Part shown: positions 44,761 through 56,715 of the stretch, one piece after another
How positions within the stretch are numbered: position 1 is the first letter of the stretch
Layout of the letters: each line of letters begins with the position of its first letter
Origin: Turnera subulata
Lineage: Eukaryota > Streptophyta > Magnoliopsida > Malpighiales > Passifloraceae
NCBI GenBank assembly: GCA_028386065.3
Contig: JAKUCV010003048.1
Location: 232,423-296,422, forward strand
Direction: 5' to 3'
Length of the DNA stretch: 64,000 nucleotides
Notes under the pieces: model-generated
The model's database searches: none
Seen by the model: only the letters and a program-made list of their open reading frames with translations
What the model was told of the DNA's origin: nothing
Made by a program: the position numbers and the translations under genes

Positions 44761-46145
44761 TTGTTCCATTAGATGTATATCAAGTTTAGAATATTTAACA
44801 CATCCTAGCAATTTCAGAAATATTAATTAAATAATTTCAAAAATTTCGTAACATATCTTATATTATGCTAGAAAATTATTTCACTAATATTGAATAATTA
44901 TTTTAATTTCATTAAGTTTTATCTTTTTTAAAAAAAATATGTAAGTCTAGAAAATATTTTAATTTAAATTAATTTTTTTCAAATAAAAAACAAGTACATT
45001 TATTTCAATTAAATTATTAAAATATAAGTATATTTATGTTGATTATATGCATATAAGGCTTAGAATATTTGACATAAAATAGCAATTTAATAAAGATTAG
45101 CGATTTAATTTCAAAATTTTCATAACATACCTTAAATTATGTTAGAAAATTATTCTACAAATATTGAATAGTTATTTTAATTTTAATAAATTTAATTTAA
45201 TTTTAAAATCACTACATTTTGAAAATATTTTAATTTAAGTTTTGAAAATTTTTGAATAAAAAGCAAGCACAATTGTTAAAAATAAGTTATTAAAATCGAT
45301 TATAATTTTTATATCAATTGTATGAGTATGTACTTTAGAATATTTGGCCCCCTCTAAAAATTCTATCTAGCTTCGCCACTAATTACAATGAGTCGATCTT
45401 CAATTAATCAGGTCGAACCCTTCAGTTAATTAGGTCGACCTTTCACAATTAAACAAGTCTACCTTATAATAATCCCATCGATAATATTATATATACAGAT
45501 CCCTACAAAGGTGACCATAAAAAAATAATATAATAGGTCAACCCCTTAGATTAACAGGTCAACCTTAACATAAATATTGATAGGTTAACCTATAAGTTAA
45601 TGGGTAGACCTCTTATTAAATCTTCAAAATAAAGCATATACTTATAAAATTATTAGGCCGACCTATAAGAGTTACTAGGTCGACCTCTTATTAAGAAGGG
45701 TAATGACTCCTAATATAACAACTATCATAATATAAGGGATCTTACCATCTTGAATGGGTTCCTACCTAAAATACTTTTTAGTATAAATAAGAAGAAAAAT
45801 AAAAATATAACATATTATAAAATTACCATATCTAACGGTTATCATTTAATCATTCATATCCAATGGGCATAATTACATGAGTACCATACTCATGGTATTA
45901 AAAATCCTTCATATTATATTATGTTAGGCTGTACTGTAGGGAGCACCACATTACTTGGCAAGTATAAACGTCACCTTCACATGTTGGTTGTTCATAAAAG
46001 TGAATTCGTGCATTCGCGTAATTAACTCCTCCACGACAAGACTGAGCGATAAGGTTAGAATTAGAAGAACCCACCACCACGACTGGAATCTTGATCGCGT
46101 CAAATATCCGCGTCACTCCCTATCCCTCCTCTTATTCTTCTTCTT

Positions 46146-46325
46146 TATTATAAATACACATGTGAATGTCATGTTAGCTACCTAACACCTTTATAAAATG
46201 CAAGTGATGTACTGAGATTTTGCCAGTGAAATATACAGACGATCTCTTCCTCCTCCTTCTCCATTTCCTGCTCATCTCCTTCTCCTTTTCAATTCCTTTC
46301 ATTTCTAACACGTTATTAGCACGAC
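46146..46325 (+). mobile_element. 5' LTR and primer site of the decayed copia element
   Basis: The LTR runs to ~46310 ('atttctaaca'), followed by CGTTATTAGCACGAC. That is a recurrent copia primer site sequence (usually CGTTATCAGCACGAC) and a different primer class from the other elements here. Confidence 0.65.
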
Positions 46326-47340
46326 TCTACCCAGAATTGAGCAAAAAATACACGCAAGAAAGAAAAAAAAACTGAATGAAAAGAGAAGGGAGTGTCGTCA
46401 CCTTGTTTGCACCTCGAGTTACTGTTCATGGCGAACGGATCCGTGCCGTTTCTCGAGTCACCACCACCACCACGGCCCTCCTCTCGCCGTCGCCGACTGA
46501 ACGGTGTCTTCCCCGTCCTCTTCTGCCACCGGACGCGCCGCCAGGATGAGGAAACCCGACGGCCACGCCCGACGACTTGACAAGACCCGTAGGGTCTGCT
46601 CCCCTTTTCGCCGCCTCGCTATACGCCTCTGTTGCGCGCCGGCCACCGCCCTTCCAACGCGATGCCCGCCGCCGCAAGCAGCGCCACCGCGCCGTGGAGA
46701 CAAGACCAGAAGCAACCGTCCCGCTGCTGCCACACCGCCACCGATAGCCCGATCCCTCCTATGCCCATGATGACCACTGCCCAGCCGCCACGACGCCCGT
46801 GCCGCCTCATCACCGTCTCCCGCGTCGCCTGTCGCACCTCGTGCCGCCTCCCTCGCCTCGACGTCGCCGCTGCAGGTGAACCACCTGCAACTTAAAGACA
46901 ACCCGTGTGACACGGATGCGTGCTCGACCCGCTTCACACTGCCGGGTCATGGCACTGGGTTGGGTTTGGCCCAGATGCCTGCCTGGGCCGTGATGTTGAT
47001 GGGTTTGGGTTAGCGGGCCTGGGTCTTTGTATTGTTGCATCTGATTTAACATGGTTTAAGCACTGGGCTGGGCTTGTCCTTTTGGCCCAGTTCGAAAATT
47101 AGAAAATAAAGGAAAAGAAAAAAAACAGTGAATATATATCCTGAAAAAAAAAGGAAAAAGAGAAAGAAAAGAAAAAAAGGGGAGAGAATTTATATTGCTG
47201 AAAGATTTATCGAGTAGGCATATACTATATACTATCTATTATTATGCCTTTATTTAATTTATATTTTATTTTACACATGGGCTATGGAAAGGCCCATTAT
47301 ATTTATTTTCTCTTGCTGAAAGATTTATCGAGTAAGGATA
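46326..47340 (+). other. GC-rich leader-like stretch
   Basis: High-GC, proline/arginine-coding composition up to a donor-like CAGGTGAACC (46873-46882), then 'gggttgggtttggcccag' blocks and A-rich sequence. The order (GC leader, donor, 'ggcccag', AT-rich) mirrors the chromovirus LTRs. It may be an inserted LTR piece or the long leader of this copia element. Overlapping ORFs on both strands show no domain. Confidence 0.45.
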
Positions 47341-47397
47341 TTTTATGTTTTTTTTAATTACAATTGGGCTATCAAAAGGCCCATTATATTTAATTTA

Positions 47398-47560
47398 TCG
47401 CTTTAATTTACGTTTTGATTGGGATCGTACAAGGCCCACTGCATTTATTCTCTTTAATTTATGTTTTGATTGGGCTCGTACAAGGCCCATTGCATTTATT
47501 TTCTTTAATTTACGTTTTGATTGGGCTCGTACAAGGCCCACTGCATTTATTTTTCAGTCA
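47398..47560. repeat. 51-bp tandem repeat, three clear units
   Basis: Units begin 'tttaatttacgttttgattg' and contain 'acaaggcccactgcattta'. Two degenerate units precede (from ~47255). Because 51 is a multiple of 3, a 79-residue ORF spans the array with a 17-residue repeat; this may be coincidental. Confidence 0.9.
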
Positions 47561-48439
47561 TTTAATTTTAGTTGTGCTAATTAATAAAAAGTCCATATTT
47601 ATTTATTTTTGATTAAGTCTTTTATTTATTTAATTTTGGGATTATATTACAAAAATTGGAGGCCCTTAAAATTTCCTGAAGAAATTTGTCATGGGCATTG
47701 AATGCATTTAAATACAAATAGTCAGGCAGACGCAATAAAAGCGAGATGTCTTACTGTTAAAAGATCCAGCAGATCTTTGAGGAAAATTTCAAAAAAATAA
47801 TGACCACCAGAAGATGGATAATATACGACCACCAGAAGATGGATATAGTTCTTGCTTACCCTGAAGGCGCAAGTCATTTTATATGGAATGTTTTTATTTT
47901 ATGCTCAGTTTAATTATTATGTGTTATATTTTATTTTACTTTATTATGTTTACTTTACAGTATTTTATAATTGTTTCTAGAATAATGACTCAGGCGTTAG
48001 TCTTGAAGACATTGCAAATTGACATCCAAGGGGGAGAGTTATATGTGTGGATGTCAACTATTTCACATAACATGTGATAGTACAATCTCGAAATGAGAAA
48101 AAGAATAATACGCTCCAGAAGAGCATAAGTTTGAATATGTTCCTGAAGAACGGATGCTTTACTATGATCTAGAAGATCATATATTTACGCTCTGGAAAAG
48201 CAAATACTCTTGAAGAGTACAGAAACTTCCACTTACAGTAATAAAAAAAATTATTATGAATCCCGTCGAATTGACTCTGATCTATTCCCTGAAGCGAATA
48301 AGACAGTATAATTATTTGTGCCTGTGGCCGTGAATGAGATAATAATGGCAAAGCTAAGGGCAAACATGCATATTATTATTGCATAATGGATCCATAACTG
48401 GAGAACATTCACAAAGAGGAATCGTTCTCATACATAAGT

Positions 48440-49138
48440 TTAAGCAGTTATTTGTCTGTTGGGTACAACATTGACACTAAAACTTTGAGCCTCACTATTG
48501 ATGTTGACCCTAACACTCTCGTTCTAAGAGAACCACATACCACCCATATTGTTTTCTCCAGGTAGCTCAAGCCGATTTGTTGGAGGAAAACGGAGTAGTA
48601 TTACTCTATGATTCTCTGCAGGTTGCCACAGGGTTTCAGTAATCAATACCTTGTTGGACTTGTACTGATTCTTCAAATCCCCTAAGGTACGCACGAAATC
48701 TTGAGATCTCCTGGCTATACCCCTACAATTCCATAGTAACAGTCGTACCTTAGGCCAGGTAGGTGGTAACCCAGACACCCTTGGGACACTCCGAGCCATC
48801 ATGGAAATTTGATAATAACTGCTTTGATTTAATATTTGACATGAAGGCTCTAGCTGAAATTCTTACAGCCTATCAGATATGAAAAACATTATAGAATTAG
48901 TTGAACCATAAAAACTAGTCCTGAGGTTACCTTGGTCCTCTAGGAAGAAAGTTTCTTCCATAGGAGTTACAAAGAACCTAGATGAGTAAAGCTCATCAAC
49001 AAAAACTAAACGAGGAATTCTTGCGAGTGCACTCGGTACTTCCTCCTGTTGCTTGTTCACCATGCTATATGCTAACCTATTCCTTCTTCCTGATGAGGCA
49101 CCCTCAACAAAAAAAAAAACAGTAGTCGGGGAAGGCAT
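48440..49138 (-). pseudogene. Chimeric antisense ORF, copy 3 (two nonsense codons)
   Basis: It lies on the - strand inside a + strand copia element. It starts MPSPTTVFFFVEGAS and keeps RRNRLAYS, VFVDELYSSRFFVT, TSFYGS and IMFFISDRL. A TAA near 48861 precedes EFQLEPS. The second half resumes with MMARSVP, LPPTWPKVR, LLLWNCRGIARR, LITETLWQP and GGMWFS. A second stop follows where the family has Trp. It ends at almost the same place as copies 1 and 2. A TATA box (reverse of 49194-49203) precedes the ATG by ~56 bp. The 3' flank keeps 'ggatccat.atg' in common with copy 2. Confidence 0.75.
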
Positions 49139-49193
49139 GTTTTATCTTATTGATGATTTTCTGTTTGTTTCCACCACATATCTACCGCTCCCT

Positions 49194-49203
49194 TTTTATA
49201 GCC
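49194..49203 (-). promoter_or_regulatory. TATA box of antisense gene copy 3
   Basis: On the - strand, ggCTATAAAAAGgg, in the position equivalent to the boxes of copies 1 and 2. Confidence 0.5.
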
Positions 49204-49634
49204 TGAGCTTAGAGAAGCAAGGTGTCAGTTTTTCCAAACGTGGACCCTTTTTTCTGTATCCGAAAAGATCCAGAAGATTTTTCGGTAATTAAAACTTTGC
49301 ATTATTTGTTAGTAAACTCCAAAGCTTTTCAATCTTCGAGTTTTTTTTTTGGAAAATTTTGCCACTACTTTAATTATTGTCCAATAATTCTGATCTTTTC
49401 GACATGAGTGGCAGAAATAAGCCTAAAATTGACACATGTATAGCAGCCTGAAGCTGGCACATATATAGCAGCCAGAAGCTAGCAATTTTAAGTTAGTAAA
49501 CACACAATATTCGAGTAATTGAAACTTTCCATATCCAGCCAGAAGCTGGAATGCACTAGCCTGAAGCTAGCAATTTTAAGTGTTTAAATACACAGTTTGT
49601 ACAGCCCGAAGCTGAGATCAACTAGAAGTTGATT

Positions 49635-50100
49635 ATTGGATATCTTGTTTGGCATGACCGGTAGGGCCATCCCGGATAAATAATGTTGCACGAAATTTAT
49701 TTGGTTATTCATTGAAAAACCGGAAGTTTTTACAATCAATGAATTTCCATGTGTTAGTTTGTTGCGAAAATTAATTGTTCGGCCTTCCTAAGATGAGGTT
49801 GGCCTAGAATCACCAGTAAGTTTGGGAATAATACTGGGACATGTACGCGGACAAATAAATCCGCTGTGTTGACCATCTAGGTAATTTTTATGATGCATCG
49901 ACTAGATGGTCTATTATGTGCTTATTGGACGCAAGTTGACATTTGCGCGCCTATTTTAATGATTAAGCCACTTGCGGGTACACATCCCTAATTATGTTAT
50001 AAGACTATATATATAGATAATACTGGTATATTTCTTCAATGGATAATGTATATCATTGGAAATAAACTCAAACCGATCTGGGTGAATATTTCCAATTGAT
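49635..50100 (+). pseudogene. Relic of copia GAG-pre-integrase and integrase
   Basis: 'ttggcatgaccggtagggcc' translates to the W-H-D-R-x-G-H-P-G pre-integrase motif with one stop. Downstream, residues like GICGPI and a LDNAGEF-type region can be followed with many stops and shifts. Confidence 0.6.
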
Positions 50101-50549
50101 TGCAAGACCATTGTTAATGAAATATTACTGTTTGAGAAAATGATAATTTACATGCAGCAGCACTTGTATGCATCAAGCCAACAAGTTATCATAAGATCTC
50201 CCCATTTATTGGTTCATGGTCACAAACCCATCTTTGGACCGTTTACTGTATAGTATATGTATATAATGCTCCACCACAGCATAGTAAAATTGGTCTTTAA
50301 AAAAGACTGGGAATATATGTTGTGTATGTTGGGTATGTTGGTTATTAATTAAATGAAAGTGTTTACCCAACATAAGGGGGATGAAATAAGCAACTGGATC
50401 AAGATAGATCAAGATATTATTGAAATGCATTATCAATGTATGATTGTTGATCCTCAAACAAATTAGTGTGAACCTGAAGTTCAAAAGATGATTCATTTGT
50501 AGGAAAATTGATATGCAATTGCCAGACACATAAAGTGACCAAAACTTAT

Positions 50550-51900
50550 ATACCAGCTGCAAATGCTCCTGTTCAAATTAATGTTCCAGAAGAACAAGTA
50601 TAATATGCAAATGAATCTAAAGTGCGCTAGAAGCGCAGAATATACTCGGTTCCAAAAAGGAAAAAAAATTCTCGATAGAGAAAAAAGGAGCAAAGAGAAA
50701 AGATGACCCCAGTAAGAAAATAAAGCCTCCAGTAGAGGTTGATATTAAAAGTCATGAAGCAGAGGAAAATCCTCCAGGAGAGATTTCTGACACAATTGAT
50801 AAGGTTCCAGAAGAAACACATGAAAATGACGAGATCTCGATTAATTATTCAGTGTCAAAAATAAGATGGAACCGACGTGAAATAACCGTCGACCGAATAT
50901 TTATTTTTATATAGCGCTAAATATTATGAAAGAAAATGAGGATCATGAACCTACATCCATTGATGAATGTAGGCGCAGAATTATTGGCCAAAATAGAGAG
51001 ATATAATTAAGGCTGTGTTAGACTTGCTTGTGAAACGAGAAATTTTTCAGACCTGTAGTCCGTACAACAATGGTATAAAACCGGTCAATTATAAATGGGT
51101 GTTTGTGCGAAAAAAGGGGAAAGCACGGCTTATCGCACAAAATACGATTTGTAGCACAAGGTTCTACCCAAAAATGACCTGGTATTAATTGTGAGGAGAT
51201 ATACTCTCCTATGGTGGATGCAGTTATTTTTGATAAGTCTGGCATTATATGAAAGAATTAGTAATGCATCTAATGGATGTAATTACAGCCTATTTTTAAG
51301 GATCCATAAGTCATGACATATGCATGAGAATCCCTGAACGATTCAAGTTGTTTGAAGCAAGTAATTCTCGGGATTATACAAAATTAAGCTAAATTAATTT
51401 TTTACATGTTTTAAACCAATTTGAGTATGCATAGTATAAAGTACATACATGAATCTATTTTTGCTCATGTTGATAATTCATATCTACATGTGTTTTTGTG
51501 ATTTAAATATTATTGGAACTCCTGAAGAAGCTTCCAAATGTCGTCCTATGTTTCAAGAAAGAATTTGAGATGAAAAATCTCATCAAAGAATTAGATTGGT
51601 CCTGGAGTACCTTGTCAAAGTGCAACTTATATTGCTAGTAACATGAAGCCTGAAGCTTTTGACTTGAGCCTATTGGCAAGATATACCTTTGCTCTTATCT
51701 TCGGGATATAACAGATGTGGTATTATGTTAACCCTGTAAACCTGAAGAAAATATAGTTGGTCTTTGCAGGTGCAGGTCATTTATTTGATCAACATAAAGC
51801 ATATGCTATAACTTTACACATATAGCTGCTATATCATTGCAACCACAAATAGCAAGATGGAAAGGATGGTATTCCAACAGCGAATTATCGCCTAATTGAA
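50550..51900 (+). pseudogene. Relic of copia integrase-RT linker, RT and RNase H
   Basis: Recognisable pieces in order are ANAPVQINVPEEQ (linker), a basic KRR..KRKK tract, NEDHEPTSIDECR, PVVRT, a YKWVFVRKRG-like piece, EEIYSPMVDAV, MDVITAYF and IPERFK. Further on come an RNase H-like GHLFDQHKA and, just before the polypurine tract, an 'agggggagtag' end. Nearly every segment is broken by stops or frameshifts. Confidence 0.7.
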
Positions 51901-52264
51901 GGACTGATATGTCAAAATCGGACAAGCCATATGTCACCAAATGTCACTAAAAGTTGACAAGGATGATTGGCATGTATTAAGGGAGGCCAAAATGAGGGGG
52001 AGTAGAATACGCACTGCACTCTTTTTTTCTTTACCAAGTTTTTATCCCACAGAGTTTTTTCTTGGTAAGGTTTTTAATGAGGCAGTTCTCCCTAAGCGAA
52101 TTCTACCCAATATACAATAACATTTAATGGGGAGTGTTATAAATACACACATGTGAATGTCATGTTAGCTACCTAATACCTCTATAAAACGCAAGTGATG
52201 TACTGAGATTTTGCCAGTGAAATATACAGTCGATCTCTTCCTCCTCCTTCTCAGTGAAAGATCG

Positions 52265-52362
52265 ATGCTTTATTAAATCAACTTAGGTTCAAATTAAAAG
52301 ATTACAAAACCAGATGCTTTATTAAATCAACTTAGGTTCAAATTAAAAGGTTACTAAACCAT
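52265..52362. repeat. 49-bp tandem duplication
   Basis: Two copies start 'gatgctttattaaatcaact'. They lie directly after the truncated copia LTR. Confidence 0.9.
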
Positions 52363-52429
52363 CGGCACACTGATTAGCTTCTCTCAAGGGATGGTGTACC
52401 TAAGTACGCCAATTATGTTGAAGAAATTG

Positions 52430-52572
52430 CTAATTTACTAACCTAATTTCTCCTAATTTCTTGGGAGGGCAAAATATATACATTATGTGGGCCAAAATGG
52501 GTGGGATAAGAATCAAACCCACGTTAGCATGCCTATTCTCAACCACAGTAACCACTGAACCAAAGCTATTTT
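52430..52572 (-). mobile_element. tRNA-derived SINE-like fragment
   Basis: On the - strand a box A-like TGGTTCAGTGGTTACTG (from 52562) is followed after ~35 bp by a box B-like GTGGGTTTGATTCTTA (to 52506). The spacing suits an internal pol III promoter. The tail to the left is not clearly bounded. Confidence 0.5.
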
Positions 52573-52639
52573 TTGGCAAATTTTATTACCATATATGTTT
52601 ATGAACGAATCTTAAGGGGGGCATGGCCCCTACTTGCTC

Positions 52640-52775
52640 TCCCTGGATCCGCCCCTGGTATTGGCCGTCCGTGTTTAGCCTGCATAGTAATAGAGCCAAG
52701 AACCAAAAGAATCGCCTTCGAATCAACTTCAACCACAGCATTCCTGAATCCCATGTCCCGTACATATTTTAGTCC
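52640..52775 (-). pseudogene. RNase H-like (RVT_3) fragment
   Basis: The - strand translation gives KYVRDMGFRNAVVEVDSKAI, typical of the central 'GF..V.VE.DS..' strand and helix of RVT_3 domains. Only ~40 residues remain. This is a second, independent RNase H fragment after the one at 23183-23560. Confidence 0.6.
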
Positions 52776-53059
52776 CACTAGAACTCATGTTTATTGTGAT
52801 TGAAAAATCTATTGAATGTGTGCCGATAGCTGGGAATATAGGGACAACCCGGAAAAGGGAGACTGGAGCGTGCAAGCTCAGGTTTTCCGTCAACAGCCTT
52901 TTTGTTTCATGCCTTGGAAGTCAGATAGGTTTACTATATATGAGTGTGGTTGCTATCGCACTTTTGGGGTTGTTTTTCAAATATAATTTCACAGTTATGG
53001 CTGCAATTTTAGGGTATGAGGTTGGCAGGAGTGGGGTTTGAATTGAGTTACTGCATAGA

Positions 53060-55618
53060 ACTAATTCAAAGCTTAGGGCCCTTTACTGTGTGCTTCGAGC
53101 TCGGTCCCGTCTCTTGAGACAACCAGGGCATAAGCCCAAAACGAGATAAAAAATGGTCCACAGCCCAGGGTGTATCCAACCCTTCCCGAAAGGCTGTCGC
53201 TAACCCATATGCTAACTACATATTCCATATCATCCTACATGTGATCCCGAGGGGTAAACTTCCCACTCACATGTACCGGTCAACCGACCCACAGTACGTT
53301 ATTCTCAATTGCTCTTATCGAGTTATGTGTGCCATACATTATGATTGTCTAGGGTTGTGTGGATTTAACATTTTATATTCAAATCTGGGCCTCTAGCCCA
53401 CAAATCATCATACGAACCTCAAAACCATAAATTATGTTATTTAGCATAACAAACAAAACATGTTCAACTGGCATATCATATCTCACCGGCACACAATTCA
53501 CATAATGAGGCATACCACATCAAAGGCTTCTTCATTAAGACACAAAGTGCAACCAAGATCATCAGCACAATAGGCATACAAGCATACAACATTCAATGTT
53601 AAACAAGAATTTCAACTTCATATCATATTTATCAATCGAGTTTTGTAGGCAGTAATGCATACAAGGGTTTATATGTCCTCACTTGGGCCATATCAACTGT
53701 CTCGAAACTCGAAGCCTCGTTCCGCCTCAACAAGCCTATATTATATCAAAGGAAAAGCGACCACATATAAGGTACACAACAACAATTATGAATCTACTCT
53801 AACTCGTACTTATATTGATTTATCATCTTGAGTCCTCAAGTCCTTATTAGGCCTAAAGCCCATATCAGAAACAATTATCAGGTTTAATTATCCACTGGGC
53901 CTAAAGCCCATCTTAAATTAATTATTATTTCATGGGCCAAAAGCCTGTTCCATATCCATGATTCATACAGAGTTATTCGGCTTGGCCCGGCCCATCATGA
54001 AAATCATATCACTTAGTAAACCCAGCCCAGCCTTTCCGGCGCTACGATTCCATCTGCGTCAGTGCAATTCTTGCCACACGTCTCTCAACGTGTCACACTC
54101 AGTTTCCACCGAGTCTCTTTTAAAAGCAATAATACATATGCCCGACAAGCATTACTATGTACAAAATATAACCGAGACTAAAATCGGGAAATACCGTGTT
54201 TAGACGAAGAAGAAATCTGTCTCGTCGGAGCTGCGCCCGAGCCTCGCCGGAAAGATTCCTAGCTCGCCGGATTTCGGTCAGCCTCACCGGAATTTCACCA
54301 AAGTCCAAAAACGAACTACAACAGTATTGCCACCAACCAAACAATACTCGATTCAACAACACCAAACCAAGAAACACCATCAGAAACAAATTCCAGAAGA
54401 ATTAAAGGATGATAATTTACCGGGATTGAACCCGAACACCTATGAAGAACCCGTCTATGCAGCTTGCCCAAGCCTCAGATGAACACTTCTAGAAACCCGT
54501 ACTCTCGACCAACAACACAGTCGCGTCCGAGCATCCAAATCAGCCAGACCAATCCACTACCGGACGTAGTCCAACAATTGAGAATCACAACCACCATCAG
54601 CAACCCTGACACCATCCTACAATCCTCAAAACCATCCCTCGGCATCCCAACCACCGCGACCAGACCCAGGCCCAAAACAACACACCCCGATTAATAAATC
54701 AGCCCCAAAAACAAAAAAGAAAGAAAGAAGGAATAGGGGAAATGAAGGGAGAGATCGTCGGGGACTTACTGAGCAACGACGAAGGGCGACGATGGCACCT
54801 ACGTTGACTTCACGCCTGATTCAACCTGCACAAGGCCCAATAGGCCTCATCAGGATCTGCACCACACCTCGGCGACACGGGCGGCGACCATGGCGACTTC
54901 TCGTCGCAACCCAGAGAGCCCCGAGCTTCCTCCTGAAACTGGGTAGCAGCGGCGGTGTAAAAGAAGTAGAAAAGCAATCGGGGCAGCTGCCAAGTCTGCT
55001 CTAGAGAGAGAAGAAGGATGGCGAAACTGTGGAGAAAAATGAGGGAAAAAGAAAAAGAGCGTGCAGGGAAGAAAAGAAAAGCAAAAGGGAAAATAGTTTT
55101 GGAGATAACCGTCACGATTTGGGGATATAGTTTCGAAAGGAAAATCGTGGGAGAGAGAAGGAAGAAAACTCGGGCGGCGGGAGGAAAAAGAGAAGAAAAG
55201 AATGAAGAGAAGAAAACTCGGGCGGCGGGAGGAAAAAGAGAAGAAAAGAATAAAGAGAAGAGAAAGAGGGAATGGTTAGGGTTGGCCGATCTTGACCCAA
55301 AACGACGCCGTTTTGGTCTAAGGCGCGATCAACTCTCCCCTGGTCAACGGTCTGATAGGATTTAGATTTTGTTATTATTATTTTTTTCCTTTTCTTTTTC
55401 CTTAACCCAAAATTACCATAAGCTCCACATTCTACATCGATTCACGTTGAGCACGAAAAAGGGACAACACCAACTTAAAGATATAATGTTTCCAAGGAAA
55501 AGTAAATTAATTTCCTTGCCAAAAATCTGAAAATTCCCTAAGGGTAAAAGTGGAAATAAAATTTCAAAAATTCCGAATGTTACATAGAAATTAATAACCG
55601 AAAATCCGGGGCGTTACA
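53060..55618 (-). mobile_element. Truncated LTR related to the LARD-like family
   Basis: In element sense it starts TGTAACGCCCCGGATTTTCGG at 55618 and shares with 34639-37727 the AAACGACGCCGTTTT motif, a CAGTAAGTCCC donor-like site (54764-54773, reversed) and the 'gagacgggaccgagct' block. It ends near 53060 without the last ~500 bp. A 48-bp tandem pair 'gaagaaaactcgggcggcgg' is at 55161-55256. The basic ORFs over the purine-rich part are artefacts. Confidence 0.75.
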
Positions 55619-56130
55619 ATATTAGTTTTCATCGGTTCACAGTCTCTTTTTTCTTTTCCTTTGTGGATTTTTAGATTTTAGTTTACCTCACATATTTCCT
55701 AACCTCCGACCTAAGAAGGAAAGGTTATTATTGCATAACCAGGGAGTGAAGCTTATTATTTATGATTAAGAAATTATATATGTTTTTAAAAAATTTAAAT
55801 CGGTTGGGGTGGTTTTTTGGGTTGGGTTTTGGGTCGGTTGGGTGACGAACCCGGGTTGATAGCATGGGGGACCATATATACACATGGCTCTGACGTGTCC
55901 ACCCATGCCTCTAAAACGACGTCGTTTTGGAGCACCTTTCAGACTTCAAATTCAGGCAGCCCTCCACGTTAGCAAGTACCTGACCCGGGGGATCACGTTT
56001 GGCCTGCCCATACAAAGTTGGGGTACATGCCCGGCCAAAAAAAAGTCGGGGTATAAAATTGGCCAAATCGCTAAACATGGGGGCCCATAAAACCCAAAAA
56101 CCCATATAAGTACGTATGTGGCCGAGGTTT
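55619..56130. other. Spacer without a gene
   Basis: Mixed sequence with a palindromic AAAACGACGTCGTTTTGG at 55913-55930 and 'ggttgggt' repeats at 55800-55860. No supported ORF. Confidence 0.5.
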
Positions 56131-56164
56131 TCTTTCATCCGAAACAAACAATTGTAAAGAGATA

Positions 56165-56440
56165 GAGGTGTGGCATCTACACAATCCAGATTTGGGCTTC
56201 TCGACATCATAGCCTACCTTGGAAGCGAAATATTTAAAGCAAAATATATTTAGCTGGAATGGCATTTTTTTCTGGGGGAGGATAGTGTTCAAAGGGATAT
56301 TGTAGCATACAATCCTTTTGAGCCAAAGAGATGCCATATTATTAAAACCCCTAGAGATCCACAAGGAAGCTATCTGTTAAATGGTTTTTTTGAGAGTGCA
56401 ACGGGTCTTTCCAGTTGCTGCAATCTATGGCCATATTGGG
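56165..56440 (+). pseudogene. F-box-associated-domain-like fragment
   Basis: A + strand reading gives DSVQRDIVAYNPFEPKRCHI followed by IKTPRDPQGSYLL and SATGLSS. It resembles the 'IVAYDPF..ERC' to 'G.SQG.L' segment of plant F-box-associated domains. There are stops upstream and no F-box. Confidence is limited because the match rests on a short stretch. Confidence 0.4.
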
Positions 56441-56715
56441 GATGGCCTTGGATTTTTAAACATATAATTTGACTAAAAACTATTTCAGGAAAATTTGGTC
56501 AAACTCAAACTCAAACATAGCCTTCAATTACAATAATAAGTGAGTATAGATTGATTCTTATAAAAAAAAACTTAATATAGATTAGCAAATCTATTCTGGG
56601 TTTTTTCTGTAGTTGTTTTCCAAGAAAGTATTCTATATAATTTTTTTTGTGTCAAAACCTACAAAACTTATTGCCAATGTCTTATATACAATATCCAAAT
56701 GCCAATAGTCATAGC

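Larger units (their letters stand above)
43764..46145. other. AT-rich spacer, right half of the nested insertion site
   Basis: No gene. It contains further GGTCGACC motifs (43781, 45433, 45678 and many one-base variants), a 160-bp tandem duplication, three diverged ~300-bp repeats that start 'tttcaaaaatttcgtaa' (near 44498, 44833 and 45107), and a SINE-like fragment. Confidence 0.7.
47669..51658. repeat. Family of small hairpins with a CWGAA-like 5-nt loop
   Basis: Perfect arms of 4-7 bp around a 5-nt loop occur at 47669-47687, 47760-47778, 48112-48124, 48139-48151, 48164-48180, 48205-48219, 49444-49456, 49534-49550, 49556-49570, 49602-49614, 49617-49633, 50469-50483, 50582-50596, 50623-50637, 50726-50738 and 51646-51658. 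Loops are ctgaa, cagaa, tagaa, ttgaa, ccgaa, cagca or cagta. Arms differ completely from site to site. An imperfect member is at 49259-49285. Confidence 0.9.
46146..52252 (+). mobile_element. Heavily decayed Ty1-copia element with short LTRs
   Basis: Terminal repeats of ~118 bp (46146 onward, and 52135-52252) share 'taaatacaca', 'gtgaatgtcatgttagctac' and 'gatgtactgagattttgcc'. The element has a CGTTATTAGCACGAC primer site, a polypurine tract (52123-52134, 'tttaatggggag'), and translated relics of GAG-pre-integrase, integrase, RT and RNase H in the + sense, all full of stops. The 3' LTR has lost its last ~55 bp. It carries antisense gene copy 3, a 51-bp tandem repeat and a family of small hairpins. 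Confidence 0.8.
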
